A DNA stretch of 34,443 bases from Cardiobacteriales bacterium. Its GTDB lineage: Bacteria > Pseudomonadota > Gammaproteobacteria > Cardiobacteriales > Wohlfahrtiimonadaceae. A program made the translations under genes and the position numbers. Shown here one piece after another: positions 24,475 through 32,371 of the stretch. Every line of letters starts with the position of its first letter. The first letter of the stretch is position 1. The DNA lies in the NCBI GenBank assembly GCA_030150565.1, contig JASLFR010000095.1, forward strand, positions 1 through 34,443, read 5' to 3'. The notes beneath the pieces are model-generated. The model worked only from the letters and a program-made list of their open reading frames with translations, was not told where the DNA came from and ran no database searches.

Positions 24475-25722
24475 ATGGATAAGCGATTCTCCCTATTTCA
24501 CAGATTAATAGAAAAGATAACTCATCAATTGAGCTATCGCTCTTCTCTATCGCTTCTGCTATTACTCCTTCTCACCCCACTCTTTGCAGAAGAGGAGGAG
24601 GAGGATTACAACTACCATCTTGAACTTGAAGTGGATCAGATTGAGCATTCACGAACCGCCCTCCTCTATGAGATCGCCGAGACAACCGATCCTCTTTTAA
24701 GAACCCGCCTCTCAATTGAAGGGGGAGATTACTTTAGCGATCTTGAACAGTACGATATCGCCCTCTACTTCTACCAATTAGCGTTAAATGAGAGTCAGCA
24801 ATTAACCGATCATAACCTGCTTGGAGAGGTGCATCTAAAGCGTGCACTTGTGGAGGAGGATCTTCTTGCTGCTCGCATTCTCTACTATGAGGCTGAACGG
24901 CACTACCATCTTGCCGAGAATGATGCTCAACGCGCCTTAGTCTTGGAGAATCTTATCTGGACTTATAATCCCATTCTTGATGAAGAGCGCAAAATTATGA
25001 TCTCTCTTCTTGAGCAAGCGATTGAGCTACGCCGTCCGCTCCCTTACTCGCCCCGTCAGCCCGAGTCTTTACGCATTCTCGCCTCATTCTATGAAGAGCA
25101 GCTCAATATTCTCAAAGCGAGTGAACTCTACATGCGCGCCTTTGAGCTCGATCTCTACGCTTTAGGTTTTGATGATATTCGCACTATGTTGGCGATGGAG
25201 CGACTTGCGATGTTTCAGATTCGTTACGGCCACTTTAAGAGTGCAGAGGAGCTTTTACGCCGTAAATTGGAACTTCATCAAAAGAGCCGTTATCCTGATA
25301 TCTACTACATTGGGCGAACCCAAGCGATGCTCGGCTGGATTCATCTACAAAATGGAAAGATTGAGGTGGCAGAGCGCTCCTACCTTGCGGCGCTAAAGAA
25401 TATTAATCGTGGCATCACGCGCGATCCCAATCAGACACATACAGCCTCCCTCCCCGTCCTCTTCGATCTTGTCTATCTCTACACATTAGAGGAGCGCTAT
25501 GAAGTTGCAGAGTATTACTTCACCCTCGCGCTCAATGAGCTCGATCGTATCGATGCGGGCGATGCGCGCCAATATCTGGAATCCTTAACCCTCGGCTATG
25601 AGGGGGCGGAAGGGACGGTTTTTGGTGGCTTCCCATGGTCGATAGAGGCGCAGATGAGTGGAGTTGAGAAGATGCTCCGCTACCAAGATCAACGCAACAA
25701 TATCAGCCAGAAGGGGCCATAG
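24475..25722 (+). CDS. Secreted tetratricopeptide-repeat protein of unknown function
   Basis: I do not recognise the family. The 415-residue protein has an N-terminal basic part and a long hydrophobic stretch (about 23-38, ending in TPLFA), then an acidic start EEEEED, which fits a signal peptide cut after A38. No lipobox Cys is seen. The mature part is helical with TPR-like pairs: residues about 75-105, 110-145, 185-215 and 220-250 (such as ASELYMRAFELD and AEELLRRKLELHQ), then about 265-295 and 325-355 (AEYYFTLALNELDRI). It probably works as a protein-binding scaffold in the periplasm. An AAAAGG ribosome site precedes the ATG. It is three bases upstream of apaH, so the two are co-transcribed. 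Confidence 0.75.
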   Translation: MDKRFSLFHRLIEKITHQLSYRSSLSLLLLLLLTPLFAEEEEEDYNYHLELEVDQIEHSRTALLYEIAETTDPLLRTRLSIEGGDYFSDLEQYDIALYFYQLALNESQQLTDHNLLGEVHLKRALVEEDLLAARILYYEAERHYHLAENDAQRALVLENLIWTYNPILDEERKIMISLLEQAIELRRPLPYSPRQPESLRILASFYEEQLNILKASELYMRAFELDLYALGFDDIRTMLAMERLAMFQIRYGHFKSAEELLRRKLELHQKSRYPDIYYIGRTQAMLGWIHLQNGKIEVAERSYLAALKNINRGITRDPNQTHTASLPVLFDLVYLYTLEERYEVAEYYFTLALNELDRIDAGDARQYLESLTLGYEGAEGTVFGGFPWSIEAQMSGVEKMLRYQDQRNNISQKGP

Positions 25723-25725
25723 AGA

Positions 25726-26571
25726 ATGAGTGATTATGTCATTGGGGATCTGCACGGCTCCTTTCGCACCTTTAAAGCGCTACTTAAAAAAATCGATTTC
25801 AATCCCAAAGAGGATCGTATCTATCTTGTAGGGGATCTCATCAATCGTGGTGAGGATTCTGTAGGAACCCTCTCCTACATTATGGAGCACCCCACCTCAA
25901 TCCTCCCTCTTCTTGGTAATCACGATCTCTCTTTTCTCGCTTATAGTGAAGGAGCGATTCCACTCAGTCCACGAGATACCTACGACGAGCTACTCAACCA
26001 CCCGAAAGCTGGTGAGATGATTCACTATCTTCGTCAGCAACCATTAATGCGCCTCCTCCCAAATTATAGAGTGGCGCTGGTGCATGGAGCGATCCCTCCA
26101 CACTTCTCAATCGAGAAGAGCTACCGTTTGAGCCAAGAGGTTGAAGCAGCGCTTAGGAGCGATGAGCTCTACCCCCTATTTATGAAACGTCTCTTTGGGA
26201 ATGAGCCTAAAATATGGAGCGATCAGCTTAGGGGATTTGATCGCCTACGTTATATCGTCAATGGATTAACACGAATGCGTTATGTCACACTCCCCCACTA
26301 TCTCCCTATCTATGAGCGTTACGAAGGGGAGAAGATCGAATGGTTTACCGCCCGAACGATGAACCAGATGGAGGATCACTACAGGCTCATCTTTGGTCAC
26401 TGGGCAGCGCTTGGACTCCATCAAACCTCAAAAGTCCTCTGCCTCGATAGCGGCGCTGTTTGGGGAGATCGGCTAACGGCGGTTGAGCTCTCAGAGAGGG
26501 CTCCTTTTAAAGCGTGGCGCCTTATTGAGCAAGAGGCGCTCGAATCCCCCCTTCCCATCACTCAAAAGTGA
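25726..26571 (+). CDS. apaH: Symmetrical bis(5'-nucleosyl)-tetraphosphatase
   Basis: ApaH splits diadenosine tetraphosphate into two ADP and also removes Np4 caps from RNA in E. coli. The protein has 281 residues (E. coli 280). Metallophosphatase motifs are GDLHG (7-11), GDLINRG (36-42) and GNHD (64-67), with the later LVHGAIPPH and FGHWAALG. In enteric bacteria apaH follows rsmA-apaG; here it follows a TPR protein. The GNHD-containing family also includes PrpE-type enzymes, but the length and GHWAALG fit ApaH. Confidence 0.93.
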   Translation: MSDYVIGDLHGSFRTFKALLKKIDFNPKEDRIYLVGDLINRGEDSVGTLSYIMEHPTSILPLLGNHDLSFLAYSEGAIPLSPRDTYDELLNHPKAGEMIHYLRQQPLMRLLPNYRVALVHGAIPPHFSIEKSYRLSQEVEAALRSDELYPLFMKRLFGNEPKIWSDQLRGFDRLRYIVNGLTRMRYVTLPHYLPIYERYEGEKIEWFTARTMNQMEDHYRLIFGHWAALGLHQTSKVLCLDSGAVWGDRLTAVELSERAPFKAWRLIEQEALESPLPITQK

Positions 26572-26733
26572 GCAGATCGGTTCAATCTATTTAAAAATCC
26601 TTCAATCGCTTATCACGCTATTTAATTACACTATAGCCATTTACTCCCCCCTTGCGAGGTATATATTGATCTTAAGCCTAATAGAAAGGCATCGATAATA
26701 ACAACAAGGTCAAGCGACCGAAGGAGAGTTAAA

Positions 26734-27741
26734 ATGAGTAAAATCATCGACGCAATTACAGGGGTATTTAGCCACGACGATAAATATAATCGTGATCAAT
26801 GGACCCTTGATAAAGATCATACCCGCATCGGCTTCTCAATTAGCCATATGGGCTTTTCAGTCTCACACGGCATCTTTACCGATTATGAGAGCGAATTACT
26901 CTACAATAGTGAAGCGCCCGAAGAGAGTGAACTTAAGGTAAAAATCAAAGTTGATAGCCTCTCAACGCTTGCTAAAGCGCTCGATAAGCATCTTTTAAGT
27001 GAAGATTTTTTCCATGAGAGTAAATACCCCTATATCGAATTTGAGAGCACAGATGTTGATGCTAAATCAGAGAGTGAGCTCGCAATTAAAGGGGATTTAA
27101 CCATTCTTGAGAGCACTCACTCGGTAACGCTCGATGTCACCATCAATAAAGATGATATCAGCCCAATGACTGAAGCTCGTGTCATCGGATTTAGCGCTAC
27201 AACCACCATCAATCGTAGCGACTTCGGCATGGAGAATCTCCTACCCGCTGTTGGGGATAAAGTCCGCATCGATATCGATGGAGAGTTGATCGCTGCACAC
27301 CCCCACCTCAACCCTGTCACTCATCAAGATGAGGAGGAGAAAGAATCCTTAAAAGAGGAAGCGAAAGAGAAGAAAGAAGAGCTCGAAGCGAAGGGTGAAT
27401 CCCTCAAAGAAGAGGGGGAAGAGAAGTATGAAGCGCTAAAAAAGAAGAGTAAAGAGGCGCTCATCCACGCTAAAGAGGAGAGCAAAGAGGCACTTGAGAA
27501 AGGGAAAGAGCGCAGCAAAGCGATCCTAAAAGAGGGTAAAGAGAAGAGCCACGACTTCTTAGAAGAGGCGAAATCATTTGCAGAGAAAGCGAAAGATAAA
27601 ACCGCCGATAAGTTAGAGGATGCTGGCGAAGCGACTAAAAAAGGGTATGAAGAGGGGAAAGAGAAGGCGAAAGGTCTCTTTGGAAAGATTAAAGAGAAGA
27701 CCGAAGATGCGGTTGATTCCATCAAACATAAATTTGATTAA
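26734..27741 (+). CDS. YceI-domain protein with a C-terminal tail of 11-residue repeats
   Basis: The 335-residue protein has a YceI lipocalin-like domain at about 22-190 (WTLDKDHTRIGFSISHMG, KGDLTILESTHSVTLDV, IGFSATTTINRSDFGM, VGDKVRIDIDGEL). YceI domains bind polyisoprenoid or other amphipathic ligands and are usually exported. Here there is no signal peptide: residues 1-21 are MSKIIDAITG followed by a polar stretch. After residue 200 comes a Lys/Glu-rich tail of about 135 residues with an 11-residue period. Units start at 206, 217, 228, 239, 250, 261, 272, 283, 294, 305, 316 and 327, with a hydrophobic residue near position 5 in the middle units (SKEAL, SKEAL, SKAIL, SHDFL). This resembles group-3 LEA proteins or apolipoproteins, which form amphipathic helices on membranes or when dry. 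A stress or membrane-protecting role is an inference. The ribosome site AAGGAGAG is strong. Confidence 0.85.
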   Translation: MSKIIDAITGVFSHDDKYNRDQWTLDKDHTRIGFSISHMGFSVSHGIFTDYESELLYNSEAPEESELKVKIKVDSLSTLAKALDKHLLSEDFFHESKYPYIEFESTDVDAKSESELAIKGDLTILESTHSVTLDVTINKDDISPMTEARVIGFSATTTINRSDFGMENLLPAVGDKVRIDIDGELIAAHPHLNPVTHQDEEEKESLKEEAKEKKEELEAKGESLKEEGEEKYEALKKKSKEALIHAKEESKEALEKGKERSKAILKEGKEKSHDFLEEAKSFAEKAKDKTADKLEDAGEATKKGYEEGKEKAKGLFGKIKEKTEDAVDSIKHKFD

Positions 27742-27763
27742 TCGCTAGCCGAAGAATCACCCA

Positions 27764-27800
27764 TAAAAAAAGGGAATCCATTTTGGATTCCCTTCTTCTT
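27764..27800. terminator. Bidirectional terminator between the YceI-domain and BCCT genes
   Basis: AAGGGAATCCA (27770-27780) pairs with TGGATTCCCTT (27784-27794) across a 3-base loop, 11 perfect pairs. An A run lies before it (27764-27770) and a T-rich run after it, so it serves the two converging genes. Confidence 0.92.
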
Positions 27801-27816
27801 TTTTAAGCTCTCAAGA

Positions 27817-29868
27817 TTACTCCTGCTCAATCTGATAATTCTGAATGAAGTAGAGATGGCTTGTATATTGATCGATCACATCATTAATGATGTTCTCTTT
27901 GGTATACCCCATAATGTCATACCCCTTACTTCCATCATCAAGATAGACTTCCGCACGGTAAAAATAAGCATTCTCATCCGCTTCAATCTCTCGGTCTTCT
28001 TGAACAAACTCAGGTTTCACATATTGGCGCACCTTCACACGGTAGGTAAAGTTCGCATTCTCTCCATGATCCACCTCTAAACGAAGATCTGAACGGTTAT
28101 GGCGTGTTACCACCGCATCCACCCCCTCTTTATCAAACTGTTGAGAGACCTCATTTAACGCAGGCTCAATCACCGTTACGATAAAATCTTTCACCTCAGC
28201 ATCAGTTGGGAAGACCATTAGATTGTGCAGACGCTTCTGCCATCCTCCAGCATTGGTCACAGGTTGCGCATACATCTGCGACTGCTTACGAATCTCACTC
28301 TTACCATAATCGATTCGGAACGCTTTAAAGAGCCCAAAGACTGCAAGCATCACCACGATACTAAAGGGGAATGCAGACATTGTAGAGACGGTCTGTAACG
28401 CCCCTAGACCACCCGCTTTTAAGAGAACAAGCGCGATGATACCTGTCATTGAACTCCAAAAAATGCGCTGCCAGAGAGGACTAACACGAACATCATGTTT
28501 GCTCGTCAACATATCCATCACTAATGCTCCAGAGTCTGCACTCGTTACAAAGAAGACGGCAACCATCACAACTGCAATAAAGGAGACGATCTGCTGCACA
28601 ATTGTGCTTGCGGGGAAATGCTCAATAAAAGCAAAGAGGGCGAGCGCGCTATCTTCATCGACCGCGTTCTTAACCGCCTCAATTCCATCAATCGCAATCA
28701 TTGAGATCGCTGAGTTACCAAAAGTTGTCATCCAAAGGAAGGTAAAACCTGCAGGAATTAAGAGTACACCACTGACAAAGTTACGAATGGTTCGGCCTCT
28801 TGAGATGCGGGCGATAAACATCCCAACAAATGGGGACCACGCAATCCACCAACCCCAATAGGAGATTGTCCATCCCCCTAACCAACCTTGAGCCTGAGCA
28901 CTCTCCCCTTTAGGGGTGTAAGCGTAGAGATTGAGCGTCTTATTCACAATATCGGATAAGTAAGCCCCAACATTCTGCATCAATGCTTGTAGAAGATAGA
29001 CTGTCTTTCCACCAAAGAAGAAGACAAAGAGGAGCAGAAGCGCCGCTAAAATAAGATTGGTCTCCGAGAGGATCTTAATCCCCTTATCGAGCCCTAAACT
29101 GACTGAGAGCGTTGCCGCAGCGGTTGTTAAGATGATCAGCACAACCTGAGTATTTGTTGTGACCTGAATATAATCTGGAAAGAGGTAGTTCAATCCTGTA
29201 TTGATCTGTACCACCCCAAAACCGAGCGTTGTAGCGACACCAAACACCGTTCCTACTACAGCGAAAGTATCGATTGTATCGCCCCAGCGGCCATAGATAC
29301 GATTTCCAATGAGCGGATAGAGCGCAGAACGGAGCGCAAGTGGAAGATTCATTCTAAAGCTAAAGTAAGCAAGAATAAGCCCCACAATTCCGTAGATCGC
29401 CCACGCATGCAGCCCCCAGTGGAAGAAGGTGATATTCATCGCCTCTTTCGCCGCTTCCACAGTCTCTGCATTTCCAGCAGGAGGGTAGAGATAGTGGAGC
29501 ACAGGCTCTGCGACACCAAAGAACATGATTCCAATCCCCATCCCTGTTGAGAAGAGCATTGCAAACCAGCTGGTATCGCTATATTCAGGCTCTGAATGAT
29601 CGGGGCCAAGCTTAATATTTCCGTAGCGGCTCATCGCTGCAAAGACAAAAGCACCAAGCATAACCCCCACAGAGAGAAGGTAGTACCAACTTAAATTATC
29701 TGAGATCCAATTCTGGATATTACTGAAAAACTGCCCCGCATCAGGGTGGAGAATCGCCACTAATATCGCCCCAAGAATAATGAGGTTGGCTGAGATAAAG
29801 ATCGGGAGATTAAGTTTTGAGTAAAATCGATTTTCGGTGGCTACCTTAGGTGAGTCCGTTGTCGACAT
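27817..29868 (-). CDS. BCCT-family transporter, probably choline or glycine betaine uptake
   Basis: This 683-residue inner-membrane protein has about 12 membrane helices in the first 515 residues. GMGIGIMFFGVAEP (109-122) and the Trp-rich segment with GWWIAWSPFVGMFIARISRGRT (339-360) are BCCT signatures. FHWGLHAWAIYG (149-160) is also typical. The long hydrophilic C-terminal domain of about 150 residues resembles the osmosensing tail of BetT-type choline transporters (E. coli BetT is 677 residues). The GMGIG form is the one tied to sodium coupling in BetP, whereas E. coli BetT differs there as I recall, so substrate and coupling ion stay open. A role in osmotic protection is likely. Betaine synthesis genes (betA, betB) are absent from the window. 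Confidence 0.85.
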   Translation of the reverse strand: MSTTDSPKVATENRFYSKLNLPIFISANLIILGAILVAILHPDAGQFFSNIQNWISDNLSWYYLLSVGVMLGAFVFAAMSRYGNIKLGPDHSEPEYSDTSWFAMLFSTGMGIGIMFFGVAEPVLHYLYPPAGNAETVEAAKEAMNITFFHWGLHAWAIYGIVGLILAYFSFRMNLPLALRSALYPLIGNRIYGRWGDTIDTFAVVGTVFGVATTLGFGVVQINTGLNYLFPDYIQVTTNTQVVLIILTTAAATLSVSLGLDKGIKILSETNLILAALLLLFVFFFGGKTVYLLQALMQNVGAYLSDIVNKTLNLYAYTPKGESAQAQGWLGGWTISYWGWWIAWSPFVGMFIARISRGRTIRNFVSGVLLIPAGFTFLWMTTFGNSAISMIAIDGIEAVKNAVDEDSALALFAFIEHFPASTIVQQIVSFIAVVMVAVFFVTSADSGALVMDMLTSKHDVRVSPLWQRIFWSSMTGIIALVLLKAGGLGALQTVSTMSAFPFSIVVMLAVFGLFKAFRIDYGKSEIRKQSQMYAQPVTNAGGWQKRLHNLMVFPTDAEVKDFIVTVIEPALNEVSQQFDKEGVDAVVTRHNRSDLRLEVDHGENANFTYRVKVRQYVKPEFVQEDREIEADENAYFYRAEVYLDDGSKGYDIMGYTKENIINDVIDQYTSHLYFIQNYQIEQE

Positions 29869-29962
29869 AAATTATAAATCCTTCCTCTAAGCGTACTATA
29901 AAAAAGCATTGAAACTGTTATATTTCAATGAGATAGAAACACTAGAGTATTATTTTGAGTAA

Positions 29963-29993
29963 AAAAATAGGGTTACCAAGATAAGGTAAACCC
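29963..29993 (-). promoter_or_regulatory. Hairpin followed by a U run at the start of the BCCT leader
   Basis: GGGTTACC (29970-29977) pairs with GGTAAACCC (29985-29993) with one bulged A and a 7-base loop. On the minus strand the stem is followed by TATTTTTTTAC. It would lie about 10-40 bases after the predicted start of the BCCT transcript and 95 bases before the ATG. It may be an attenuator, or a terminator for transcription coming from further right. Confidence 0.45.
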
Positions 29994-30009
29994 GTAGAAG
30001 AAGTGCAAT

Positions 30010-30018
30010 ACTATATCA
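30010..30018 (-). promoter_or_regulatory. Extended -10 promoter candidate for the BCCT gene
   Basis: On the minus strand the sequence reads TGATATAGT, one mismatch from the extended -10 consensus. The predicted start is near 30003, giving a leader of about 135 bases. Confidence 0.4.
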
Positions 30019-30131
30019 CATAAATCCCTCTTCTGAAAAGGGAGAGGGCGAACTTCCCCCCTTGTTCATTGATTTTAAGGATTTTTTAGATGAAAAAATT
30101 TCTCCTCAAAAAGGGAGCTGAAGTAAAAAAA

Positions 30132-30140
30132 TGGTATAAT
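30132..30140 (+). promoter_or_regulatory. Extended -10 promoter for the 30187-truA run
   Basis: TGGTATAAT is a perfect extended -10 motif (TATAAT at 30135-30140), without a good -35. A start near 30147 leaves a leader of about 40 bases before the ATG at 30187. Confidence 0.6.
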
Positions 30141-30186
30141 ATTTCGCTTCTATTTTGCTGTTCAGATCGATGAGGAATCCCCAATT

Positions 30187-30681
30187 ATGTCTCTTTTTCG
30201 TCTTCCACTCCTCCCACTTCTGCTCTTATCTCTTCTCTCTTTCACCTCTGCGCAGACGATCTCTATCGACGTCTTAACAAAGTTGGATCAACCCCGCTCG
30301 TTTCAGACAGAGTCGATCATCGCCCGTATGATGAAGACACAAGAGGAGAAGATTGAATCGGGAGTGATGACTCAATTTGAATCCCACTGCATTGCGGTCA
30401 ACACCGTTGATCTACTTGGAGATGAGAATGCAAGTCGCTTCACCCAAATTACAGCGCGCGCTTTAGAGGGGGTTGAACCGAGCCTCGATGATCAGAAATT
30501 TATCAGTGAAATCTCCAACCGCTACTACACCTACATGATGCTTATTGCCAATCAATGTGCGGTAGAGCAAGAGAGAATGGAGCGCCAAAAGAACGCTCCT
30601 CAAGAGAGCGAAAAGATGAGCCCTTCAGCCAACGAATCCCCAAAAAATAGTGATAAAGAAGAAGAAGAGAGAAAAGAATGA
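30187..30681 (+). CDS. Secreted hypothetical protein
   Basis: I do not recognise this protein. It has 164 residues. Residues 1-22 form a clear signal peptide (hydrophobic core rich in Leu, ending FTSA before QTISID). The mature part has two Cys (C68 and C124) that could form a disulphide in the periplasm. The last 35 residues are charged and likely disordered. A GAGGA ribosome site lies nine bases before the ATG. The stop overlaps the engB start (ATGA), so both are translated together, although the functions need not be linked. In several gammaproteobacteria a secreted cytochrome c4 gene neighbours engB; this protein has no CXXCH haem motif. Confidence 0.75.
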   Translation: MSLFRLPLLPLLLLSLLSFTSAQTISIDVLTKLDQPRSFQTESIIARMMKTQEEKIESGVMTQFESHCIAVNTVDLLGDENASRFTQITARALEGVEPSLDDQKFISEISNRYYTYMMLIANQCAVEQERMERQKNAPQESEKMSPSANESPKNSDKEEEERKE

Positions 30682-31346
30682 GTAAGCCTAAATTATCCCC
30701 ACAGCAACGCCTTCGCCAAACCGCTTTCGCAACAAGTGCAAATGAGTTGTCGCAACTCCCTCCGAGCCATTCAGAGATCGCCTTTGCTGGCCGCTCAAAT
30801 GCTGGAAAATCGAGTGCGCTCAACCTTATTACAGGGGTAAAAAACCTCGCTCGCACCAGTAAAACGCCTGGCCGAACCCAATTAATCAACTACTTCTCTG
30901 TCGCTCCTGAGCTCTTTTTAGTCGATCTTCCTGGCTACGGCTACGCAAAAGTTCCAGAGCGGATTAAAGCGCACTGGCAAAAGATTCTACAAGGTTATTT
31001 TGAGGAGCGTGATAGCCTCCATCTTCTTGTGATGTTGATGGATATTCGTCACCCCCTCACACCACTCGATCAACAGATGCTCGACTGGTGTGAGGCGAGT
31101 CATCTTCAGACCCATATTCTGCTCACAAAAGCGGATAAATTGACTCGCAATCACGCAAATCAAGCGCTACAGAAGGTGAAAAAGGAGCTCTCTCACTACT
31201 CAATGCCACTCACTATTCAGCTCTTTTCAGCAGTTAAGCCTGAAATTGGTTTAAAAGAGATGCAGGAGCTTCTGATCGATTGGATTGAGTACCATACCGA
31301 TCCTGAGCATGAGGCAGCCCTTGAGTATGGGGCAGAAGAGGAGTAG
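30678..31346 (+). CDS. engB: EngB/YihA, ribosome-assembly GTPase
   Basis: EngB (YsxC/YihA) is an essential GTPase for 50S ribosome assembly. It has 222 residues (E. coli 210). G motifs are GRSNAGKSS (38-46), the switch segment SKTPGRTQLINYF (61-73), DLPGYGYAK (83-91) and TKADK (150-154). It overlaps the secreted protein gene by four bases and is followed nine bases later by the glucokinase-like gene. Confidence 0.96.
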   Translation: MSKPKLSPQQRLRQTAFATSANELSQLPPSHSEIAFAGRSNAGKSSALNLITGVKNLARTSKTPGRTQLINYFSVAPELFLVDLPGYGYAKVPERIKAHWQKILQGYFEERDSLHLLVMLMDIRHPLTPLDQQMLDWCEASHLQTHILLTKADKLTRNHANQALQKVKKELSHYSMPLTIQLFSAVKPEIGLKEMQELLIDWIEYHTDPEHEAALEYGAEEE

Positions 31347-31355
31347 AGAAAAGCT

Positions 31356-32360
31356 GTGCAGACCGATCTTGCCTCCCCCGCCCCGCTTCTTCTGATCGAT
31401 TTTGGCGCTACCTTTAGCCACTGTGCACTCTATTATGGGGGGCAGACTTTTCATGAAGAGCGCATCTATCGATCTCAAGAGTTCGCCTCTCCCCTTGCGA
31501 TCATTGATCTCTATCTAAAAGAGGTAAAAATCACCCCTTCCGAAGCTCGGTTTGCACTCGCAACCCCTTTAACAACACCGATCCTCACCTTCACCAATAT
31601 TACGTGGGAGGTATCACAAAAAGCGCTGTTAAACCGACTCCCCATCCCCACTAAGCTCTACAATGATTTTGAAGCGTTAGCTTTTGGGCTCGATAGCGAT
31701 CACTTAACTCAGCAGAGCCTCCATCTAACCCCCCCTAAAGATCATAAAGAGCGTGTCAAGATTGTGCTTGGCCCTGGAACAGGATTAGGGACGGCACTCC
31801 TACTTGGAAAAGAGCATGAGCGCTCTGTTCTCCCCTCTGAAGGGGGATTCTCCTATCTCTCTGCAAACGATCCGTTAGAGAGCGCCCTTTTTGAGTGGGC
31901 AAAGCGTGAAGAGGGGAAAGAATCCTTCATCGCTGAAGAGTGGTTAGGGGGAAAAGAGGGGATTCCCCGCCTTATCCGTGCGATAAAGGGGGTAGCGAAG
32001 AGTCACCTCTTCTTTAAAGAGGAGGCGGATGCGATTAAAAAGAGCGACATTTTTGATAGTAAAAGCTTAATTGAGGCACTTAAATCGGGAGATCCTGTAG
32101 CGGAGCTGATCTTCGCTCGCTATCTCACCCTTTTAGCAAATTTTTGTGGGGATCTTATTTTAACCACAGGTGCGGAGATGCTCTATCTTGGGGGAGGCAT
32201 TCTTCCTCGTGTTAGCAATCAACTACGTAAAAGCTCATTTATCTCTACCCTTCAAGATCGCCCAGCAGTCGCCTCTTTTCTCGCTACTCGCCCTATCCTA
32301 TTGATCGATGATCCCTACGCAACCCTGCGTGGAATGGCGTACTCATCACCCAAATATTAA
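31356..32360 (+). CDS. glk: Glucokinase-like ROK/Glk-family sugar kinase, divergent
   Basis: The 334-residue protein matches bacterial Glk in layout and length (E. coli 321). Conserved parts are NDFEALAFG (103-111, with the catalytic-base Asp D104), GPGTGLGTALL (139-149), LPSEGGFSYLS (159-169) and LGGGILPR (278-285). Three usual signature positions differ: the phosphate loop reads DFGATFSH (15-22) instead of DxGGTNxR, and the His of SEGGH is Phe165. Sugar binding or specificity may therefore be altered. The start is GTG at 31356, with a GAGGAG purine run about 10 bases upstream and inside the end of engB. It is followed after 11 bases by a HexR-like regulator, so glucose or another hexose is a reasonable substrate. 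Confidence 0.78.
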   Translation: MQTDLASPAPLLLIDFGATFSHCALYYGGQTFHEERIYRSQEFASPLAIIDLYLKEVKITPSEARFALATPLTTPILTFTNITWEVSQKALLNRLPIPTKLYNDFEALAFGLDSDHLTQQSLHLTPPKDHKERVKIVLGPGTGLGTALLLGKEHERSVLPSEGGFSYLSANDPLESALFEWAKREEGKESFIAEEWLGGKEGIPRLIRAIKGVAKSHLFFKEEADAIKKSDIFDSKSLIEALKSGDPVAELIFARYLTLLANFCGDLILTTGAEMLYLGGGILPRVSNQLRKSSFISTLQDRPAVASFLATRPILLIDDPYATLRGMAYSSPKY

Positions 32361-32371
32361 GGAGATAACCG

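Larger units (their letters stand above)
29869..30186. other. Divergent intergenic region between the BCCT gene and the 30187 gene
   Basis: This 318-base stretch holds no gene that I can support. It contains a minus-strand extended -10 candidate (30010-30018), a hairpin (29970-29993) and a plus-strand extended -10 (30132-30140). Much of it is AT-rich. Confidence 0.6.

Noticed and set aside
27324..27725. Minus-strand Ser/Phe-rich open frame of 133 codons
   Set aside because: It is the antisense image of the Lys/Glu repeat tail of the YceI-domain gene, where GAA/AAA-type codons give few stops on the other strand.
30090..30173. Small plus-strand open frame of 27 codons beginning MKKFLLKKGAE
   Set aside because: Only a weak TAAGG precedes it. 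It overlaps the extended -10 at 30132, so transcripts from that promoter would not contain its start.
29869..30186. A small RNA or gene in the gap
   Set aside because: Only promoter-like elements and one hairpin are visible, and nothing gives coding or folded-RNA support.
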